Made by a program: the position numbers and the translations under genes. From NCBI RefSeq assembly GCF_000974765.1, contig NZ_BBWU01000032.1, positions 1 to 50,124 of the forward strand: DNA of 50,124 nt, written 5' to 3'. Shown piece after piece: positions 44,992 through 50,124 of the stretch; position 1 is the stretch's first letter, and each line of letters starts with the position of its first letter. The notes below the pieces were generated by a model. That model ran no database searches, was not told the DNA's origin, and saw nothing but the letters and a program-made list of their open reading frames with translations. This DNA comes from Sphingomonas changbaiensis NBRC 104936. GTDB taxonomy: Bacteria > Pseudomonadota > Alphaproteobacteria > Sphingomonadales > Sphingomonadaceae.

Positions 44992-47952
44992 TTAGCTCGA
45001 CGGGCCTTGCTTCGGCCCCTTGGTCGCGGTGGTCGCGCCCGAACGGGTGCGCCGGATCTCTTCGCGGACATTGTGGCCGAGCGCGTCGGCGACGAGCGCG
45101 CCCTGCTCCGCCACATGCCGTTTCGCCAGACCAGTGGCAGGCGAGGCCGAGGCCGCGCGACCGGCGTAACGCGGGCGCGAGGGCTTCACGCCGGCGTCGT
45201 GCAGGCATTCTTCGATGAAAGGCTCGACAAAGAACCAGGCGCCGTTGTTCTTCGGCTCTTCCTGGGCCCAGACGACCTCTTCGAGGTTCGTCATGCGCTT
45301 CAGCCGCTCGGTCAGCGGCTCGCCCGGGAACGGGTAAAGCTGCTCGACACGAACGATCGCGGTGTTCTTGTCGCCGGCGGCATCGCGCGCCTCGATCAGG
45401 TCGTAGGCCACTTTGCCGGTGCAGAGCACCAGCCGCTTCACGTCCTTGTCGGCCGGCGCGGAAGGGTCGGACAGCAGGCGGCGGAAATGGCTGGTCCCCA
45501 AGAAATCGTCGGTCGAGGACACGGCCATCTTGTGCCGCAGCAGCGACTTGGGCGTCATGATGATGAGCGGCTTGCGGAACGGCCGCAGCATCTGGCGCCG
45601 CAGGATGTGAAAATAGTTCGCAGGCGTGGTGCAGTTCGCGACCTGCATATTGTCCTGCGCGCAGAGCTGCAGATACCGCTCCAGCCGCGCCGAGCTATGC
45701 TCCGGCCCCTGCCCTTCATAGCCGTGCGGCAGCAGCATCACGAGGCCGTTGGCGCGCAGCCACTTGGCCTCGCCGGCGGCGATGAACTGGTCGATCATGA
45801 TCTGCGCGCCGTTCGCGAAATCGCCGAACTGCGCTTCCCAGAGCACCAGGGTCTTCGGGTCGGCGCCGGCATAGCCATATTCGAAGCCGAGCACGCCATA
45901 TTCGGAAAGCGGCGAGTCCAGCACCTCGAACCGGCCGTGCGGAAGCGTCGCCAGCGGCACATATTTGGCTTCGGTCGCCTGATCGACCCAAACCGCGTGG
46001 CGCTGGCTGAACGTGCCGCGGCCGGAATCCTGGCCCGACAGGCGCACGCCATAGCCTTCCGTCACGAGGCTGCCGAACGCGAGCGCCTCGCCGGTCGCCC
46101 AGTCGAACCCCTGGCCAGACGTGAACATCTCGCGCTTGGCATCGAGAATGCGCGCAAGCGTCTTGTGGACGTTGACGCCTTCCGGCACCGTCGTCAGCGT
46201 GCGGCCGAGGCTGTCGAACAGCTTGCGGTCGATGCCGGTATCGACGTTGCGACGCGCGGTTTCCGCATCGGCGGGCTTGCTGAGACCCGACCAGCGGCCG
46301 GCGAACCAGTCCGCCTTGTTCGGCAGATAGGATTTCGCGGCCTCGAACTCCTCCTCCAGATGCGCGGTGAAGCTGCTCGCGGCCTGATCGGCGAACTGAT
46401 CGTCGATCACGCCTTCTTGGCGCAGGCGGGCGCCGTAGATGCCGCTGACCGGCGGGTGCCCCTTGATCGCCGCGTACATCAGCGGCTGGGTGAAACTCGG
46501 CTCGTCGCCCTCGTTATGGCCGAAGCGGCGATAGCACCACATGTCGATCACGATGTCGCGGCCGAAGCGCTGGCGGAACTCGATCGCGATCTTGCAGGCG
46601 TAGGTGACCGCTTCCGGATCGTCGCCGTTCACATGGAAGATCGGCGCCTGCACGCCCTTCGCCACATCCGACGGATAGGGCGAGGAGCGCGCGAATTGCG
46701 GGCTCGTCGTGAAGCCGATCTGGTTGTTGATGATGAAATGGACGCAGCCGCCGGTATTGTAGCCGCGCACGCCCGAGAAGCCGAGGCATTCCCAGACGAT
46801 GCCCTGGCCCGCGAACGCGGCGTCGCCATGAATCAGCACCGGCAGCGCCTGGTCATGCTTGTCCAGATTGTCGCGCATCACCTGGGTCGCGCGGGTCTTG
46901 CCGAGCACGACCGGGTCCACCGCCTCAAGGTGCGACGGATTGGGCACCAGCGACATATGGACGCTGATCCCGTCGAACTCGCGGTCGGTGGAGGTGCCGA
47001 GGTGATATTTGACGTCGCCCGAGCCGCCCACATCCTCAGGGTTCGCCGAGCCGCCCGAGAATTCGTGGAAGATCACGCGGAACGGCTTCGCCATCACGTT
47101 GGCGAGCACGTTCAGCCGGCCGCGGTGCGCCATGCCGTAGACGATCTCACGCACGCCCATCGCGCCGCCATATTTGATGACGGCTTCCAGCGCCGGGATC
47201 ATCGCCTCGCCGCCGTCCAGGCCGAAGCGCTTGGTGCCTACATATTTGCGGCCGAGGAACTTCTCGAACTGCTCGCCGCGGATCACCGCCGACAGGATTG
47301 CGGTCTTGCCCTCGGGCGTGAACTCGATCGCTTTGTCGCGGCCTTCGAACCTTTCCTGCAGGAAGCGCCGTTCTTCGGTGTCGGCGATGTGCATATATTC
47401 GAGGCCGACGGGCCCGCAGTAATTGCGCTGGAGGATCGCGACGATCTCGCGCACCGTCGCGGTCTGGAGGCCGAGCACGCCGCCCAGATAGACCGGCCGG
47501 TCGAGATCGGCGCCGGAAAAGCCGTGATATTCAGGCGTCAGGTCGGCCGGCAGCTCGCGCTTGCTGATGCCGAGCGGATCGAGCTGCGCCGCGAGATGCC
47601 CGCGCACCCGGTAGGTGCGGATCAGCATCATCGCGCGGATCGAGTCGCCGGCGGCCTTGGCGATCGCGTCGGTGTCCGGCGCGGCAGCGGGGGCGGACGG
47701 TTTCTTGTCGGGCTTGGGCGGAATCGCACTCTGCGTCGGATCGAGCGCGGCGGTCAGCGCGTCAGTGTCGGGGAGCGGCCAGTTCGGGCGCTTCCAGCTC
47801 GGGCCATCGCTGCTGCCCTCAAGGCCGGCGAAGAAATCGCGCCAGCTCGGCTCGACCGAGCTGGGGTTCGCTGCGTAGCTGCGGTACAGCGCCTCGACGA
47901 ACGAGGGCGAGACGCCCTCCAGCTGGTCGAAGCTCAGATTCTGGTATCCCAT
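44992..47952 (-). CDS. sucA: 2-Oxoglutarate dehydrogenase E1
   Basis: Thiamine-diphosphate E1 that decarboxylates 2-oxoglutarate. The 986-residue protein starts MGYQNLSFDQLEGVSPSFVEALYRSYA and has the SYAANP entry, GDAAFAGQG and the HGDAA/GRWSG-type ThDP segments with HNEGDEPSFTQP and SSARLERYLQ. The ATG at 47952 is the start because the frame continues upstream through repeat and out-of-frame sucD/mdh. It is preceded by a family A repeat instead of direct coupling to sucD. Normal length. Confidence 0.97.
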   Translation of the reverse strand: MGYQNLSFDQLEGVSPSFVEALYRSYAANPSSVEPSWRDFFAGLEGSSDGPSWKRPNWPLPDTDALTAALDPTQSAIPPKPDKKPSAPAAAPDTDAIAKAAGDSIRAMMLIRTYRVRGHLAAQLDPLGISKRELPADLTPEYHGFSGADLDRPVYLGGVLGLQTATVREIVAILQRNYCGPVGLEYMHIADTEERRFLQERFEGRDKAIEFTPEGKTAILSAVIRGEQFEKFLGRKYVGTKRFGLDGGEAMIPALEAVIKYGGAMGVREIVYGMAHRGRLNVLANVMAKPFRVIFHEFSGGSANPEDVGGSGDVKYHLGTSTDREFDGISVHMSLVPNPSHLEAVDPVVLGKTRATQVMRDNLDKHDQALPVLIHGDAAFAGQGIVWECLGFSGVRGYNTGGCVHFIINNQIGFTTSPQFARSSPYPSDVAKGVQAPIFHVNGDDPEAVTYACKIAIEFRQRFGRDIVIDMWCYRRFGHNEGDEPSFTQPLMYAAIKGHPPVSGIYGARLRQEGVIDDQFADQAASSFTAHLEEEFEAAKSYLPNKADWFAGRWSGLSKPADAETARRNVDTGIDRKLFDSLGRTLTTVPEGVNVHKTLARILDAKREMFTSGQGFDWATGEALAFGSLVTEGYGVRLSGQDSGRGTFSQRHAVWVDQATEAKYVPLATLPHGRFEVLDSPLSEYGVLGFEYGYAGADPKTLVLWEAQFGDFANGAQIMIDQFIAAGEAKWLRANGLVMLLPHGYEGQGPEHSSARLERYLQLCAQDNMQVANCTTPANYFHILRRQMLRPFRKPLIIMTPKSLLRHKMAVSSTDDFLGTSHFRRLLSDPSAPADKDVKRLVLCTGKVAYDLIEARDAAGDKNTAIVRVEQLYPFPGEPLTERLKRMTNLEEVVWAQEEPKNNGAWFFVEPFIEECLHDAGVKPSRPRYAGRAASASPATGLAKRHVAEQGALVADALGHNVREEIRRTRSGATTATKGPKQGPSS

Positions 47953-47965
47953 ACGCGATCTCCAA

Positions 47966-48101
47966 CTCCTCCCCGGAACGGGGAGGGGAACCGCCCGGCG
48001 GAGCCGGGTGTTGGAGGGGCCGAGGACTTCGACCGGCGCTCCGACCCCTCCACCATCCCCGGCAAGCCGGGGCTGGTCCCCCTCCCCGTTCCGGGGAGGA
48101 G
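47966..48101. repeat. Family A palindromic element between sucD and sucA
   Basis: A 136-bp element with perfect 23-bp terminal inverted repeats (CTCCTCCCCGGAACGGGGAG-type). Internal hairpins: CCCGGC-gga-GCCGGG near 47994 and CCCCGGC-aa-GCCGGGG (48057-48072), plus GGAGGGG/CCCCTCC (48013-48051). It fills the gap between sucD and sucA. Same plan as the murD copy at 3517-3643 but with different arm sequences. No gene effect is evident. Confidence 0.88.
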
Positions 48102-48110
48102 CAAAAACTC

Positions 48111-48995
48111 TCAGCCCTTCAACAAAGCCATCAGCGTCTCGCCCAGTTCCGCCGGGCTCGGCGAAACGCGGATGCCGGCGGCTTCCATCGCCGCGATCTT
48201 GTCCTCGGCGCCGCCCTTGCCGCCGGAGACGATCGCGCCGGCATGGCCCATGCGGCGACCGGGAGGCGCAGTGCGGCCGGCGATGAAGCCGACGGTCGGC
48301 TTGCTGCGGCCCTTCTTTGCCTCGTCGATCAGGAACTGCGCCGCCTGCTCTTCCGCGTCGCCGCCGATCTCGCCGATCATGATGATCGACTTGGTTTCGT
48401 CGTCGGCCAGGAACAGCTCCAGCACGTCGATGAAGTTGGTGCCGTTGACCGGATCGCCGCCGATGCCGACCGCGGTGGTCTGGCCGAGGCCGGCATTCGA
48501 GGTCTGGAACACCGCTTCGTAGGTCAGCGTGCCGGAGCGCGAGACGACGCCGACCGAGCCCTTCTTGAAGATGTTGCCGGGCATGATGCCGATCTTGCAC
48601 TCGTTCGGCGTCAGCACGCCCGGGCAGTTCGGGCCGATCAGGCGCGATTTCGAGCCGGACAGCGCGCGCTTCACCTTCACCATGTCCAGCACCGGAATGC
48701 CTTCGGTGATGGTGACGATCAGCGGCACTTCGGCGTCGATCGCCTCCAGGATCGAATCCGCGGCAAAGGGCGGCGGCACGTAGATCACCGACGCGTCCGC
48801 GCCCGTCTTCGCGACCGCTTCCGCGACCGTGTCGAACACCGGCAGGCCGATATGCGTCTGCCCACCCTTCCCCGGCGTGACGCCGCCGACGACCTTGGTG
48901 CCATAGGCGATCGCCTGCTCCGAATGGAACGTGCCCTGGGCGCCGGTAAAGCCCTGGGTGATCACCTTGGTGTTCGCGTTGACGAGAATGGACAT
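48111..48995 (-). CDS. sucD: Succinyl-CoA synthetase alpha subunit
   Basis: Catalytic alpha subunit of succinyl-CoA synthetase. The 294-residue protein has the CoA-binding [10 protein letters not shown] and the phospho-histidine segment [13 protein letters not shown] (His251), plus ESIG-type segment near IVTITEGIP. Length is standard. It lies 36 bp downstream of mdh; the beta subunit gene sucC is not between mdh and sucD in this window. Confidence 0.96.
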   Translation of the reverse strand: MSILVNANTKVITQGFTGAQGTFHSEQAIAYGTKVVGGVTPGKGGQTHIGLPVFDTVAEAVAKTGADASVIYVPPPFAADSILEAIDAEVPLIVTITEGIPVLDMVKVKRALSGSKSRLIGPNCPGVLTPNECKIGIMPGNIFKKGSVGVVSRSGTLTYEAVFQTSNAGLGQTTAVGIGGDPVNGTNFIDVLELFLADDETKSIIMIGEIGGDAEEQAAQFLIDEAKKGRSKPTVGFIAGRTAPPGRRMGHAGAIVSGGKGGAEDKIAAMEAAGIRVSPSPAELGETLMALLKG

Positions 48996-49031
48996 GGAGC
49001 GACCTTCGTTCGGTAGATAAATGAGGGACCG

Positions 49032-50030
<999 letters not shown>

Positions 50031-50083
50031 TTAGGCCGATCCGGTTAACGGTTCAACCGTGCGTTGGGGATTATTTTTGCAAA

Positions 50084-50102
50084 TGCGAATGAGTTGCAAT
50101 AA
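50084..50102. promoter_or_regulatory. Candidate iron-regulator box at the right edge
   Basis: TGCGAATGAGTTGCAATAA resembles the palindrome upstream of bfd (24922-24940) at 16 of 19 positions. It is 87-105 bp upstream of the mdh start and may belong to a gene further right. Inferred. Confidence 0.45.
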
Positions 50103-50107
50103 TGTTG

Positions 50108-50124
50108 CTCCTCCCCGGAACGGG
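50108..50124. repeat. Family A palindromic repeat, partial copy at the right edge
   Basis: CTCCTCCCCGGAACGGG is identical to the first 17 bases of the 47966-48101 copy. Cut by the window end, in the region upstream of mdh. Confidence 0.7.

Overview
The window looks like a chromosomal segment of a high-GC alphaproteobacterium, most likely a member of the Sphingomonadales (Sphingomonas-like). The reasons are the protein families and their order, a GTTC-N7-GTTC LexA site of alphaproteobacterial type, a PEPxxWA-CTERM protein, a LuxR/LuxI pair, a DUF3667 protein, and abundant short palindromic repeats. No rRNA, tRNA, phage, insertion sequence or CRISPR array was seen.

Layout. Positions 35-11605 (minus strand) hold a classic division and cell-wall (dcw) cluster transcribed leftwards: mraZ-rsmH-ftsL-ftsI-murE-murF-mraY-murD-ftsW-murG. 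Neighbours overlap by 1-4 bp or lie 3 bp apart, except murE-murF, where 184 bp of palindromic repeats sit. An array of five GGGN boxes with exact 10-bp period lies upstream of mraZ. Positions 11.8-16.0 kb carry a small membrane-anchored protein, cysK, two small secreted proteins, a DUF3667 membrane protein and a VapBC toxin-antitoxin pair. VapC overlaps a hypoxanthine-DNA glycosylase gene, followed by a Y-family polymerase with a LexA operator. Positions 18.0-22.6 kb hold an MliC-like lipoprotein, luxI/luxR, a PAS-GGDEF-EAL protein and a VOC protein. Positions 22.7-27.5 kb hold purL, bfd-bfr behind an iron-box-like palindrome, an Hpt protein and der. Positions 27.5-32.5 kb are accessory: repeats, a small periplasmic protein, a VOC remnant, a dienelactone-hydrolase-like protein lacking its nucleophile, an acetamidase/formamidase family protein and a CLC transporter. 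Positions 32.5-36.5 kb hold groES-groEL (CIRCE) and a NarL-type response regulator with its kinase. Positions 36.6-41.6 kb hold a PEP-CTERM protein, sppA, an acetyltransferase, DUF1294, a TRIC-like channel and a lipoprotein. Positions 41.7-50.0 kb hold a TCA operon (mdh-sucD-sucA-sucB-lpdA, minus strand) interrupted between sucB and lpdA by a DUF433/DUF5615 toxin-antitoxin-like pair.

The most striking signal is a set of at least three families of structured palindromic repeats. Family A (about 127-136 bp, with perfect 23-24 bp terminal inverted repeats) occurs between sucA and sucD, at both window edges, and inside murD, where it is read in frame as about 43 extra residues. Its two full copies keep the same internal hairpins although the arm sequences differ, which suggests selection on structure. 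Families B and C show the same pattern. This resembles the protein-invading palindromic elements known from Rickettsia, but here in a Sphingomonas-like essential gene.

All functional calls come from reading motifs and gene order by eye; no database search was run.
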